Assembly (NCBI RefSeq): GCF_036237315.1
Contig: NZ_CP108356.1
Location: 6,763,501 to 6,827,500 of the forward strand
DNA: 64,000 nt
Direction: 5' to 3'
DNA from: Streptomyces sp. NBC_01351
Lineage (GTDB): Bacteria > Actinomycetota > Actinomycetes > Streptomycetales > Streptomycetaceae
Of this stretch, positions 24,828-33,768 are shown one piece after another (position 1 is the stretch's first letter; each line of letters begins with the position of its first letter). The translations under genes were made by a program, and so were the position numbers. The notes beneath the pieces were generated by a model. It had not been told where the DNA came from. It made no database searches and was given only the letters and a program-made list of their open reading frames with translations.

Positions 24828-25691
24828 GTGCGTAAGAACATCAAGCTCACCGCCCTCGCCGCCACCGCCTCCGCGCTCGCCCTCGGCCTCACCGCCTGCG
24901 GCAGCTCCTCGGACCCGTCCTCCACCAAGGCCGACGGCGGCAAGACCGACGAGAGCAAGCCCCTGGTGATCGCGGCCTCCCCGAGCCCGCACGCCGACAT
25001 CCTCAACTTCGTCAAGGACAAGCTCGCCGCCAAGGAAGGCCTGGGGCTCGAGGTCAAGGAGTTCACGGACTACGTCCTGCCGAACACCGCCACCGAGCAG
25101 GGCCAGGTCGACGGCAACTTCTTCCAGCACAAGCCGTACCTCGACGACTTCAACAAGAAGAACAACACGCACATCGTTCCCGTCGTGAACGTGCACCTGG
25201 AGCCCCTCGGCCTCTACTCCAAGAAGGTCAAGGCCCTCTCCGACATCAAGGCCGGCCAGACCATCGCCGTCCCCAACGACACCACCAACGAGGGCCGCGC
25301 CCTCCAGCTGCTCGCCGCCAACAACCTGATCACCCTCAAGGAAGGTGTCGGCACCAGCGCCAAGCTGTCCGACATCACCGACAAGAAGGGCCTGGAGTTC
25401 AAGGAGCTGGAGGCCGCCACGGTCCCGCGCGCCCTGAACGACGTGGACGCCGCCGTCATCAACGGCAACTACGCCATCGAGGCCAACCTGTCGCCCGCCA
25501 AGGACGCGCTGATCCTGGAGAAGGCCGAGGGCAACCCCTACGCCAACTTCCTCGCGGTCAAGGACGGCAACCAGAACGACCCGCGGATCCAGAAGCTCGC
25601 CAAGCTCCTGAACTCCGACGAGGTCAAGAAGTTCATCGACGAGAAGTACCAGGGCTCGGTCATCCCGGCCTTCGGCACCCCGAAGTCCTGA
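24828..25691 (+). CDS. metQ: Methionine-binding lipoprotein
   Basis: The substrate-binding protein of MetNIQ. The 287-residue precursor has a lipoprotein signal ending in the lipobox LTAC (about residue 24), then a Ser-rich linker and the NlpA/MetQ fold: LVIAASPSPHADIL, NFFQHKPYLDDFNK and IAVPNDTTNEGRALQLL. It is tethered outside the membrane, where it hands methionine to MetI. The GTG at 24828 has an AGAAAGG ribosome site. A strong hairpin terminates the operon. Confidence 0.95.
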   Translation: MRKNIKLTALAATASALALGLTACGSSSDPSSTKADGGKTDESKPLVIAASPSPHADILNFVKDKLAAKEGLGLEVKEFTDYVLPNTATEQGQVDGNFFQHKPYLDDFNKKNNTHIVPVVNVHLEPLGLYSKKVKALSDIKAGQTIAVPNDTTNEGRALQLLAANNLITLKEGVGTSAKLSDITDKKGLEFKELEAATVPRALNDVDAAVINGNYAIEANLSPAKDALILEKAEGNPYANFLAVKDGNQNDPRIQKLAKLLNSDEVKKFIDEKYQGSVIPAFGTPKS

Positions 25692-25700
25692 CCCACGGCT

Positions 25701-25744
25701 GAGACGGGCCCCGTACTCCCCGGCGGGGGTGCGGGGCCCGTCTC
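25701..25744. terminator. Terminator stem-loop after metQ
   Basis: GAGACGGGCCCCG (25701-25713) pairs perfectly with CGGGGCCCGTCTC (25732-25744), a 13-bp stem starting 9 bases after the metQ stop. Confidence 0.85.
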
Positions 25745-25864
25745 GTGGATCATGCCCGGCTCTGCCCGCTTCCGGGCAACCCGGCCATGCACTCCCCGCG
25801 GCCCATGCTGCATGCTGTGGCCTACGACCCACGCAAACGGTCCAGCAACGGCATGGAGCTGCGC

Positions 25865-26545
25865 ATGACTACCACCTTCCCGGACGTCACCATCAGCACG
25901 GACCGGCTGGTGCTGCGCCCCTTCGAGGAAGACGACGTCACCGCGCTCGCCGAGATGATGAACGACGAGAACGTCACCGCCTGGACCTCCGCACCGCACC
26001 CCTACACCCGGGCGGACGCGCACGGATGGGCCACCCGGCAGTCCCACGCCGAACGCACCGAGGGCCGCGGCATCGTCTTCGCCGTCACCGAGTTCCTCAC
26101 CCAACGCCTCGTCGGCATCGTCCACCTCCAGAACACCAACTGGCGCACCCGCGCCACCGAGGTCGGCTACGTCACCGCCCCCTGGGCCCGCGGCGAGGGC
26201 TACGCGAGCGAGTCCGTGCTCGCCGTCGCCCAGTGGCTCTTCCGCGACCAGCGCTTCGAACGCCTCGAACTGCGCACCGCGGCCGACAACACCGCCTCCC
26301 AGCAGGTGGCCCAGAAGATCGGCTGCATCAGCGAAGGCGTCCTGCGCAACGCGTGGATAGTGCGCACGCAGACACCCGAAGGCACCTGGGCCGACACCCG
26401 TACCGACCTCATCGTCTGGAGCCTGCTCCCCGAGGACCTCGACGAATCAGACGCCTACGACAACGGCTACGGGTACGAGGACAACTACTCCTTCGGGCAG
26501 CGGGCCGACGCGAACAACTACGCCGTCGGCGCCGACTGGAGCTGA
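25865..26545 (+). CDS. GNAT-family acetyltransferase (RimJ/RimL-like)
   Basis: A 226-residue enzyme with the RimJ/RimL-type GNAT layout: ISTDRLVLRPFEEDDVTALA at the N-terminus, then GIVHLQNTNWRTRATEVGYV, the acetyl-CoA loop WARGEGYASESV and LELRTAADNTASQQVAQKIG. A polar, Asn/Tyr/Asp-rich tail (YDNGYGYEDNYSFG) is added at the C-terminus. The ATG at 25865 has GGAG 7 bases upstream. In-frame ATGs at 25853 and further upstream are possible. The substrate is unknown. Confidence 0.88.
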   Translation: MTTTFPDVTISTDRLVLRPFEEDDVTALAEMMNDENVTAWTSAPHPYTRADAHGWATRQSHAERTEGRGIVFAVTEFLTQRLVGIVHLQNTNWRTRATEVGYVTAPWARGEGYASESVLAVAQWLFRDQRFERLELRTAADNTASQQVAQKIGCISEGVLRNAWIVRTQTPEGTWADTRTDLIVWSLLPEDLDESDAYDNGYGYEDNYSFGQRADANNYAVGADWS

Positions 26546-26624
26546 GCCGATGACCAGGTAGTCTCACCGTGCCCGACCCCACCCCGACGAATTCGCCTGC
26601 CCCCACACCAGGAGACTGACGACG

Positions 26625-27827
26625 ATGGCCGACCGGGTCACGGTGATCGGCTGGGACGGTTCTACGCTGACCGCGGCCGCCCGGTCCGCGCTCTCCGCCG
26701 CCACCCTGGTGGCCGGCGCGGCCCACCACCTCGCACTCCCAGAGGTCCCGCCCACCGCGGAACGCATCCGCCTCGGCAGCCTCGGCCTCGCCGCCCGCCG
26801 CATCGCCGGCCACCGCGGCACCGCCGTCGTCTTCGCCGACGGCGACCCCGGCTTCTTCGGCGTCGTACGCACCCTCCGCGCGCCCGAACACGGCCTGGAG
26901 GTGGAAGTCATCCCGGCCGTCTCCTCCGTCGCCGCCGCCTTCGCCCGGGCCGGGATGCCCTGGGACGACGCGCAGGTCGTCGTCGCCCACCGCCGCACCC
27001 TGCGCCGCGCCGTCAACGTCTGCCGCGCCCACCCCAAGGTCGCCGTCCTCACCTCGCCCGGCGCCGGACCCGCCGAACTCGCGCTGCTCCTCGAAGGAGT
27101 CCACCGCACCTTCGTCGTCTGCGAGGAACTCGGCACCGACCGCGAGCAGGTGAGCGTCCTCACCTCCGACAAGGCCGCCGACCACAACTGGCGCGACCCG
27201 AACGTCGTCATCGTCATCGGCGGCGGGGGACAGGCCCCGGAGGCCGAACCGGGCTGGCTGCTCGGACAGCGCCCCGCCCCGGCCGCCGGCCGCGGCTGGG
27301 CCCGCCCCCAGGCCGAAGCGGGGGAGGGGCAGTCCGCACAACTGCGGGCCGCGCAGCTCGCCCGGCTCGGCCCTCGCACCGGCGACCTCGTCTGGGACAT
27401 CGGCACCGGCACCGGCGGCGTCGCCGTGGACGCCGCCGCGTTCGGCGCGGCCGTCATCGCCGTGGACGCCGACCCCGACGCCTGCGAACGCGTAACTGCC
27501 GCCGCCCGCAAGCGAGGCGTGCAGCTCCAGGTCGTCGCCGGACGCGCGCCCCACGTACTGGAAGACCTGCCCGAACCCGACGTCGTACGCGTCGGCGGCG
27601 GCGGAGCCGAAGTGGTCGCGGCCGTCGCCGACCGGCGCCCCGAACGGATCGTCAGCCACGCCTCCACGCGCGACGAGGCGGAGGCCATCGGCCGCGCACT
27701 GACGGAACACGGGTACGCCGTCGAGTGCGCGCTCCTCCAGTCCGTCGGCCTCGACACCCGGACCTGGGCCGAACAGGACCGTTCCGTCGTCTTCCTGCTG
27801 TCGGCACAGCGCCCGGTGAACCGCTGA
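26625..27827 (+). CDS. cobL: Precorrin-6Y C5,15-methyltransferase (decarboxylating), CbiE-CbiT fusion
   Basis: Methylates the corrin ring at C5 and C15 and removes the C12 acetate carboxyl in aerobic cobalamin synthesis, using S-adenosylmethionine. The 400-residue protein has an N-terminal CbiE-type tetrapyrrole methylase (VTVIGWDGS, then ADGDPGFFGVVRTL) and a C-terminal CbiT domain from about residue 235 (LVWDIGTGTGGVAVDAA). AGGAG precedes the ATG. The next gene in the same direction supplies BluB-CobT. Confidence 0.95.
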   Translation: MADRVTVIGWDGSTLTAAARSALSAATLVAGAAHHLALPEVPPTAERIRLGSLGLAARRIAGHRGTAVVFADGDPGFFGVVRTLRAPEHGLEVEVIPAVSSVAAAFARAGMPWDDAQVVVAHRRTLRRAVNVCRAHPKVAVLTSPGAGPAELALLLEGVHRTFVVCEELGTDREQVSVLTSDKAADHNWRDPNVVIVIGGGGQAPEAEPGWLLGQRPAPAAGRGWARPQAEAGEGQSAQLRAAQLARLGPRTGDLVWDIGTGTGGVAVDAAAFGAAVIAVDADPDACERVTAAARKRGVQLQVVAGRAPHVLEDLPEPDVVRVGGGGAEVVAAVADRRPERIVSHASTRDEAEAIGRALTEHGYAVECALLQSVGLDTRTWAEQDRSVVFLLSAQRPVNR

Positions 27828-27929
27828 GACGGAGGCCGGGGTAGGCTGGCCGATCGTCGTACCGCCCAGGACGATTCGGGCATCGCGGCACAGCTCGTAC
27901 GCACGACGTGGCGCAGTCCACAGAGGACC

Positions 27930-28007
27930 GTGGCGGTTATGGCCGCCACGGTGACGAACGGGCGCGACAATGCTTACTGGTTGTCGCGCGGACCGTTCGT
28001 TCGTCAC
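27930..28007. promoter_or_regulatory. Two consecutive hairpins upstream of bluB-cobT
   Basis: Hairpin 1 is GTGGCGG (27930-27936) with CCGCCAC (27943-27949). Hairpin 2 is nested: GTGACGAACG (27951-27960) pairs with CGTTCGTCAC (27998-28007), and inside it GCGCGACAA (27962-27970) pairs with TTGTCGCGC (27981-27989). The pair lies 50 bases before the bluB-cobT start. It may terminate the cobL transcript, structure the leader, or hold operators. It lacks the conserved cobalamin-riboswitch box. Confidence 0.55.
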
Positions 28008-28056
28008 GTGGGCGCCGGGCGATCGAAGAGGCAACACCGATGGGCGAGGGGTACGC

Positions 28057-31000
28057 ATGACTGACACCGGCCAGGTCCCGGGCGAGGGTCACCCGGACAA
28101 CGGGGGCATGGTGGATCAGCAGGGCATCCCCGGTCCCGTCCAGATCCCGGCACCGCTTCCCGCCGGCTACGCCTTCCAGGACCTCGTGGACGACCCGGCC
28201 GAGCCGGAGGACGAGGAACTCCTGCTGATGCCGAGCGGCCAGGGCGCGTGGAGCGACCCCCAGGTCGTCCCGCCGGCCCCCGAGTTCCCGGCCTACGGCA
28301 CCGAGCCCGCCTACCCCGAGGCCCCGGTGTACACCGAGCCGGCCGCGTACCCCGAGTACCCCTCCTACGGCGCCGGCGCGCACGAGGCGGGTGGCCGTGA
28401 CTCCGGCGCGCTCGACCTCGGCGGACTCACCGTTCCTCCCCCAGACTCCGTCCAGGGGTACCCCCTGCCCGCGGCCCCCGCCGTCGCCGCCCCGGTCCGC
28501 CGCCCGCTGCACATGGGTCCGCCCGTGCCCGAGGCCACCGGCGGAGTCGTACGCTCCCTCGCGGACCGCGGTCCGGCCGCGGCGCCCGCCCCCGTGCGCC
28601 AGCCCGGCGTGCCGACCGCGGGCCCCGAGTACCTCGACATCCCGGGGACCCCCGCCCCGCAGCTCGCCGAGATCCCGCCGCAGGCCGGCACCCCGTGGAC
28701 CCCGCAGCAGCAGCCCCAGTTCGCCGAGCAGCAGCAGCCGCAGCCGCAGCCCGTGATGGAGGCCGCCCCGGCCCCCGAGCCGGAGCACCAGCCGCAGGCC
28801 GAGCACCAGCCCGAGTACCACCCCGAGCCGCAGCCGGATTCCGTCCTCGCCGCGGAGCCCGTCTTCGCCGTGGATCCCGCCTCCGCCGCCGAGCCCGCGC
28901 CGGCAGGCCCCGTGCCCCCGGCCGAGCCCGAGCCCTTCCCGGCAGCCCCGATGGCCGTGGAGCTCCCGGCCGAGCCCGTGGCCCTGCCGGTCGAGCCCGC
29001 CGCGCTCCCGGCCGAGCCCGCAGAAACGGTGATCCAGCCCACCGAGCCGCCGTCCGCCGAGGTGCCCCCGGCGGAGGCCCTGCCGATCGAGCCCGCCCAG
29101 GCCGGGCCGGCCGAGGCCGAGCCGGCCCAGGCCGAGCCGGCCCTGGCGGAAGCCCTGCCCGTCGAGCCGCTCGCCGCCGCGCCGGTCTCCTCCGACGCCC
29201 CGCCCGTGGCCGCCGTACCGGCCGAGCCGGTTGCCGCTGCCGTCGCCGTCGAGCCCGGCTTCGCCACACCCGCACCCGTCGCCGTCGAGCCCGAGCCCGC
29301 TGAGCCGGTCGTCGCCGAGGCCCTGCCCCAGGCGGCCGACCAGCCCGCACCCGTACCCGCCACGCCGGAGCAGCCGGCCGAGCCCGTGGCAGAGGCCCCG
29401 GCCGCCCCGGCCGATTCGGTACCCGCTGAGCCCGAGGCTGTCGAACCGGCCGAGCCCGTCGCGGACGCACCGGCCGACCAGCTCGCACCCGTACTCGAAG
29501 AGGCGCAGCCCGGGACCACCGAACCGGCGCAGCCCGAGGCCGTCGACCCGGCCCAGCCGGTGGCGGTCGAACCGCCGGAGCCCGCCGCAGGCGACCCGGC
29601 TCCGGCCTACGACGACGCCGAGCGCGAGGCCGTCCTGCGGGTGATGCGCGAGCGCCGCGACATCCGCAAGGGCTTCCGTACCGACCCCATTCCGCACGAG
29701 GTGCTGCTCCGCGTGCTGGAGGCGGCCCACACCGCGCCCAGCGTCGGCCACTCCCAGCCCTGGGACTTCGTCGTGATCCGCTCGGGCGAGACCCGTCGGA
29801 CCATGCACGAGCTCGCCCAGCGCCAGCGCGAGGCCTACGCGAACTCGCTGCCCAAGGCCCGGGCGAAGCAGTTCAAGGAACTCAAGATCGAGGCCATCCT
29901 CGACACCCCGGTGAACATCGTCGTCACCGCCGACCCCACCCGCGGCGGCCGCCACACCCTCGGCCGGCACACGCAGCCGCAGATGGCCCCGTACTCCTCG
30001 GCCCTGGCCGTCGAGAACCTGTGGCTCGCGGCCCGCGCCGAAGGCCTCGGCGTCGGTTGGGTCAGCTTCTTCGACGAGCGCGAGATGGTCCGCACGCTCG
30101 GCCTCCCCGAGCACCTGGAGGTCGTCGCCTACCTGTGCGTCGGCTACGTCGACGAGTTCCCCGAGGAGCCCGAGCTGGCCCAGGCCGGCTGGTCCCAGCG
30201 CCGTCCGCTCTCCTGGGTGGTCCACGAGGAGACGTACGGACGCCGCGCGCTGCCCGGCGAGGAGCCGCACGACCTGCTCTCCGAGACGGTCGCCAGCATC
30301 CGCCCGCTCGACGCGAAGGCGCTCGGCGAGGCCTGGGAGCGGCAGAAGCGCATGACCAAGCCCGCCGGGGCCCTGGGCATGCTCGAAATCATCTCCGCGC
30401 AGCTCGCCGGCCTGTCTCGGGTCTGCCCGCCGCCGATCCCGGAGCCGGCCGCTGTCGCGATCTTCGCGGGCGACCACGGGGTCCACGCCCAGGGCGTCAC
30501 CCCCTGGCCGCAGGAGGTCACCACCCAGATGGTGGCCAACTTCCTCGGCGGCGGCGCGGTCTGCAACGCCTTCGCCAACCAGGTCGGCGCCGAGGTCTGC
30601 GTGATCGACGTCGGCGTCGCCGGGGACCTCCCGGCCACCCCCGGCCTCCTGCCCCGCAAGGTCCGCCCGGGCACGGCGGACCTCTCCACCGGCCCGGCGA
30701 TGACCCGCGAGGAAGCGATCGCGGCCATCGAGGTCGGCATCGAGACCGCCCGCGACCTGGTCGCGGCCGGCAACAAGGCGCTCCTCACGGGCGAGATGGG
30801 CATCGCGAACACCACGGTCTCCGCGGCCCTCATCTCGGTCTTCACCGGGGTCGACCCGGCGGAGGTCACCGGCCGCGGCACCGGCATCAACGACGAGACC
30901 CACGCCCGCAAGGTCGAGGTCGTACGCCGAGCCCTGGAACTCCACCAGCCGGACCCGGCGGACCCGATCGGCGTCCTGGCGGCGATCGGCGGCCTGGAGC

Positions 31001-31323
31001 ACGCGGCCATCGTGGGCCTCCTCCTCGGCGGAGCCTCCCTCCGTACGCCGGTCATCCTCGACGGCGTGAGCGCGGGCGCGGCCGCCCTGGTGGCCCGCGC
31101 CATCGCCCCCGAGTCCCTCTCCGCGTGCATCGCGGGCCACCGCAGCGCCGAGCCCGGCCACGTGGCGGCCCTGAACAAGCTGGGCCTGCGCCCGCTGGTC
31201 GACCTGGACCTCCGCCTCGGCGAGGGCACGGGCGCCCTGCTGGCCCTCCCGCTGGTCCAGAGCGCGGCCCGCGCGATGCACGAGGTAGCCACCTTCGACT
31301 CCGCGGGCGTCACCGAAAAGTAG
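28057..31323 (+). CDS. cobT: BluB-CobT fusion: DMB synthase and nicotinate-nucleotide-DMB phosphoribosyltransferase
   Basis: A 1088-residue fusion. Residues 1 to about 515 are a low-complexity Pro/Ala/Glu/Val region with repeated PAEP and VEP units. Residues about 518-733 match BluB, the oxygen-dependent flavin enzyme that fragments FMN to 5,6-dimethylbenzimidazole (RRDIRKGFRTDPIPHEVL, SVGHSQPWDFVVI, GVGWVSFFD). Residues about 740-1088 match CobT, which attaches that base to nicotinate mononucleotide (KPAGALGMLE, IFAGDHGVHAQGVTPWPQEV, GEMGIANTT). One chain thus makes and activates the B12 lower ligand. The ATG at 28057 has a GAGGGG site. Confidence 0.92.
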   Translation: MTDTGQVPGEGHPDNGGMVDQQGIPGPVQIPAPLPAGYAFQDLVDDPAEPEDEELLLMPSGQGAWSDPQVVPPAPEFPAYGTEPAYPEAPVYTEPAAYPEYPSYGAGAHEAGGRDSGALDLGGLTVPPPDSVQGYPLPAAPAVAAPVRRPLHMGPPVPEATGGVVRSLADRGPAAAPAPVRQPGVPTAGPEYLDIPGTPAPQLAEIPPQAGTPWTPQQQPQFAEQQQPQPQPVMEAAPAPEPEHQPQAEHQPEYHPEPQPDSVLAAEPVFAVDPASAAEPAPAGPVPPAEPEPFPAAPMAVELPAEPVALPVEPAALPAEPAETVIQPTEPPSAEVPPAEALPIEPAQAGPAEAEPAQAEPALAEALPVEPLAAAPVSSDAPPVAAVPAEPVAAAVAVEPGFATPAPVAVEPEPAEPVVAEALPQAADQPAPVPATPEQPAEPVAEAPAAPADSVPAEPEAVEPAEPVADAPADQLAPVLEEAQPGTTEPAQPEAVDPAQPVAVEPPEPAAGDPAPAYDDAEREAVLRVMRERRDIRKGFRTDPIPHEVLLRVLEAAHTAPSVGHSQPWDFVVIRSGETRRTMHELAQRQREAYANSLPKARAKQFKELKIEAILDTPVNIVVTADPTRGGRHTLGRHTQPQMAPYSSALAVENLWLAARAEGLGVGWVSFFDEREMVRTLGLPEHLEVVAYLCVGYVDEFPEEPELAQAGWSQRRPLSWVVHEETYGRRALPGEEPHDLLSETVASIRPLDAKALGEAWERQKRMTKPAGALGMLEIISAQLAGLSRVCPPPIPEPAAVAIFAGDHGVHAQGVTPWPQEVTTQMVANFLGGGAVCNAFANQVGAEVCVIDVGVAGDLPATPGLLPRKVRPGTADLSTGPAMTREEAIAAIEVGIETARDLVAAGNKALLTGEMGIANTTVSAALISVFTGVDPAEVTGRGTGINDETHARKVEVVRRALELHQPDPADPIGVLAAIGGLEHAAIVGLLLGGASLRTPVILDGVSAGAAALVARAIAPESLSACIAGHRSAEPGHVAALNKLGLRPLVDLDLRLGEGTGALLALPLVQSAARAMHEVATFDSAGVTEK

Positions 31324-31365
31324 CCCCGCGGTCCGCCTCCCTGGGGCCCGCCCCAGACCGGGCGA

Positions 31366-31505
31366 CTCAAACGCCGGCGAGGCTGGAATTGCCCTCCGGG
31401 CAATCCAGCCCGCCCGGCGGGACGGCGTCAGCCGAAATCCAGCGGAAGCGAAATTCAGCCCCTCCGGCGTGTGAGGAGCGGGGTCCGGGGCGGAGCCCCG
31501 GGAGC
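31366..31505. repeat. Dispersed Streptomyces intergenic palindromic repeats
   Basis: The 330-base gap between bluB-cobT and cobA contains the familiar streptomycete repeat modules CTCAAACGCCGGCGAGGCTG near 31371, AATTGCCC/GGGCAATC around 31388-31406, and CGGGGTCCGGGGCGGAGCCC near 31480. These occur in many copies between genes in this genus, and are recalled here by pattern. No gene is seen in 31324-31653. Confidence 0.65.
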
Positions 31506-31653
31506 CCCCGCGCAGCGGGACCGGCCCGCCCCGCGCCACCGCCCCCGCCGGGCCGTATCGTGGACCCGCACAAGAAACCGCACGTCAGTACCCCGCCGCT
31601 CCAACGCCGCAGCGGCAAGACAGAACGACCGCCGCATCAGGAGCCGCACCGCC

Positions 31654-32886
31654 ATGGCCGAACACCCCGCGTACCCCGTCGGTCTCCGACTCGCCGGCCG
31701 CCGCGTCGTCGTCATCGGCGGCGGACAGGTCGCCCAGCGCCGCCTCCCCGCGCTCATCGCGGCCGGCGCCGACGTCCTCCTGATCTCCCCCTCCGCCACC
31801 CCCTCCGTGGACGCCATGGCCGAGACCGGCGAGATCCGCTGGGAGCGCCGCCGCTACGAGGACGGCGACCTCGCCGGAACCTGGTACGCCCTCATCGCCA
31901 CCCGCGACCGCGCCGCCAACGACCGCGCCTCCGCCGAAGCCGAGCGCGAGCGGGTCTGGTGCGTCCGCGCCGACGACGCCGAGGCCGCCACCGCCTGGAC
32001 CCCGGCCACCGGCCGCGTCGAGGGCGTCACCGTCGCCGTCCTGAGCGGCAACGACCCCCGCCGCTCCGCCGCCGTCCGCGACGCGGTCGTCGAGGGTCTG
32101 CGCGACGGCTCCCTCACCGCCGCCCGCCCGCACACCCCCGGCGTGTCCCTCGTCGGCGGCGGCCCCGGCGACCCCGACCTCATCACCGTGCGCGGCCGCC
32201 GCCTCCTCGCCGAGGCCGACGTGGTCATCGCCGACCGGCTCGGCCCCCGCGACCTCCTCGACGAGCTCCCCCCGCACGTCGAGGTCATCGACGCGGCGAA
32301 GATCCCGTACGGCCGGTTCATGGCCCAGGAGGCCATCAACAACGCCCTGATCGAGCACGCCAAGGCCGGTAAGGCCGTGGTGCGCCTCAAGGGCGGCGAC
32401 CCGTACGTCTTCGGCCGCGGCATGGAGGAGCTCCAGGCCCTCGCCGAGGCCGGCATCCCCTGCACCGTGGTCCCCGGCATCTCCAGCTCCATCTCGGTGC
32501 CCGGCGCCGTCGGCATCCCCGTCACCCACCGCGGCGTGGCCCACGAGTTCACCGTGGTCAGCGGCCACGTCGGCCCCGACGACCCGCGCTCGCTCGTGGA
32601 CTGGGCCTCCCTCGCCAAGCTCACCGGCACCCTGGTGATCCTGATGGGCGTCGACAAGATCGGCCTGATCGCCGAGGCGCTGGTCCGCCACGGACGCTCC
32701 GCCGACACTCCGGTGGCGGTCGTCCAGGAGGGCACCACCGCCACTCAGCGTCGGGTGGACGCCACCCTCGCCACGGTCGGCGAGAGGGTCCGCGCCGAGG
32801 AGGTCCGCCCGCCGGCCGTCATCGTGATCGGCGAGGTCGTCCGGGTCAACACCCCCGGTGACGCGCTTCCCACCACCAACGCCTGA
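31654..32886 (+). CDS. cobA: Uroporphyrinogen-III C-methyltransferase with N-terminal precorrin-2 dehydrogenase-like domain
   Basis: Methylates uroporphyrinogen III to precorrin-2, the entry to cobalamin and siroheme. The 410-residue protein has two parts. Residues 1-150 carry a Rossmann-type domain like the CysG/Met8 dehydrogenase (VVVIGGGQVAQRRLPALIAA). Residues about 160-400 are the SUMT domain (SLVGGGPGDPDLITVRGRRL, VRLKGGDPYVFGRG, VVPGISSSISVPG, PVTHRGVAHEFTVVSGH). AGGAG at 31639-31643 precedes the ATG at 31654. Whether the N-terminal domain is active as dehydrogenase or ferrochelatase cannot be told. Confidence 0.93.
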   Translation: MAEHPAYPVGLRLAGRRVVVIGGGQVAQRRLPALIAAGADVLLISPSATPSVDAMAETGEIRWERRRYEDGDLAGTWYALIATRDRAANDRASAEAERERVWCVRADDAEAATAWTPATGRVEGVTVAVLSGNDPRRSAAVRDAVVEGLRDGSLTAARPHTPGVSLVGGGPGDPDLITVRGRRLLAEADVVIADRLGPRDLLDELPPHVEVIDAAKIPYGRFMAQEAINNALIEHAKAGKAVVRLKGGDPYVFGRGMEELQALAEAGIPCTVVPGISSSISVPGAVGIPVTHRGVAHEFTVVSGHVGPDDPRSLVDWASLAKLTGTLVILMGVDKIGLIAEALVRHGRSADTPVAVVQEGTTATQRRVDATLATVGERVRAEEVRPPAVIVIGEVVRVNTPGDALPTTNA

Positions 32887-32928
32887 CAGGCCGTTGGCAC
32901 CGCACCCAGGACAAGGCAGTATCACCCT

Positions 32929-33741
32929 GTGGCTGATCTCATCACCGTCGAAGACCCCGACGACCCGCGCCTGCGCGACTACACGGGCCTGACCGACGTC
33001 GAACTCCGGCGCCGGCGCGAGCCCGCGGAAGGCCTCTTCATCGCCGAGGGCGAGAAGGTCATCAGACGGGCCAAGGACGCCGGGTACGAGATGCGCTCGA
33101 TGCTGCTCTCGGCCAAGTGGGTCGACGTCATGCGCGATGTCATCGACGAGCTCCCGGCCCCGGTCTACGCCGTCAGCCCCGAGCTCGCCGAACGCGTCAC
33201 CGGCTACCACGTGCACCGCGGCGCCCTCGCCTCCATGCAGCGCAAGCCGCTGCCGACGGCCGAGGAGCTCCTCGCCACGACCCGCCGCGTGGTCATCATG
33301 GAAGCGGTCAACGACCACACCAACATCGGCGCCATCTTCCGTAGCGCCGCCGCCCTCGGCATGGACGCGGTCCTGCTGTCGCCCGACTGCGCGGACCCGC
33401 TCTACCGCCGCTCGGTGAAGGTCTCCATGGGCGCGGTCTTCTCCGTGCCCTACGCCCGCCTCGACACCTGGCCCAAGGGCCTGGACTCGGTGCGCGAGGC
33501 GGGCTTCAAGCTGCTCGCCCTCACCCCGCACCAGAAGGCCTCGCCGATCGACGTGGCCGCCCCGCAGACCCTGGACCGGGTCGCGCTGATGCTCGGAGCC
33601 GAGGGCGACGGCCTGTCCACGCAGGCGCTGGTCGCCGCCGACGAATGGGTACGGATCCCCATGGCGCACGGCGTGGACTCGCTGAACGTGGGCGCCGCGG
33701 CCGCCGTCGCCTTCTACGCGGTGGCCGGCGGCCGCGCGTAA
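32929..33741 (+). CDS. SpoU/TrmH-family RNA 2'-O-ribose methyltransferase
   Basis: A 270-residue SPOUT-class enzyme that methylates ribose 2'-OH in rRNA or tRNA with S-adenosylmethionine. An N-terminal substrate-binding domain precedes the knot: NDHTNIGAIFRSAAALGMDA (motif 1, Asn-x-Gly-x-x-x-Arg), ALMLGAEGDGLS (motif 2) and IPMAHGVDSLNVGAAAAVAFY (motif 3). The GTG at 32929 lies 42 bases after cobA. The target base is unknown. Confidence 0.93.
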   Translation: MADLITVEDPDDPRLRDYTGLTDVELRRRREPAEGLFIAEGEKVIRRAKDAGYEMRSMLLSAKWVDVMRDVIDELPAPVYAVSPELAERVTGYHVHRGALASMQRKPLPTAEELLATTRRVVIMEAVNDHTNIGAIFRSAAALGMDAVLLSPDCADPLYRRSVKVSMGAVFSVPYARLDTWPKGLDSVREAGFKLLALTPHQKASPIDVAAPQTLDRVALMLGAEGDGLSTQALVAADEWVRIPMAHGVDSLNVGAAAAVAFYAVAGGRA

Positions 33742-33768
33742 CCCGCGGGCGGCGGCCGGCGGCGGCCC

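Noticed and set aside
27828..28056. Cobalamin riboswitch before bluB-cobT
   Set aside because: The conserved GCCACTG box and P3-P6 core are not present. Only simple hairpins are visible.
27937..31539. A 1200-residue open frame on the minus strand opposite bluB-cobT
   Set aside because: It is an Arg/Gly/Leu-rich mirror of the coding strand with no conserved motif. Long antisense frames are normal in DNA of this GC content.
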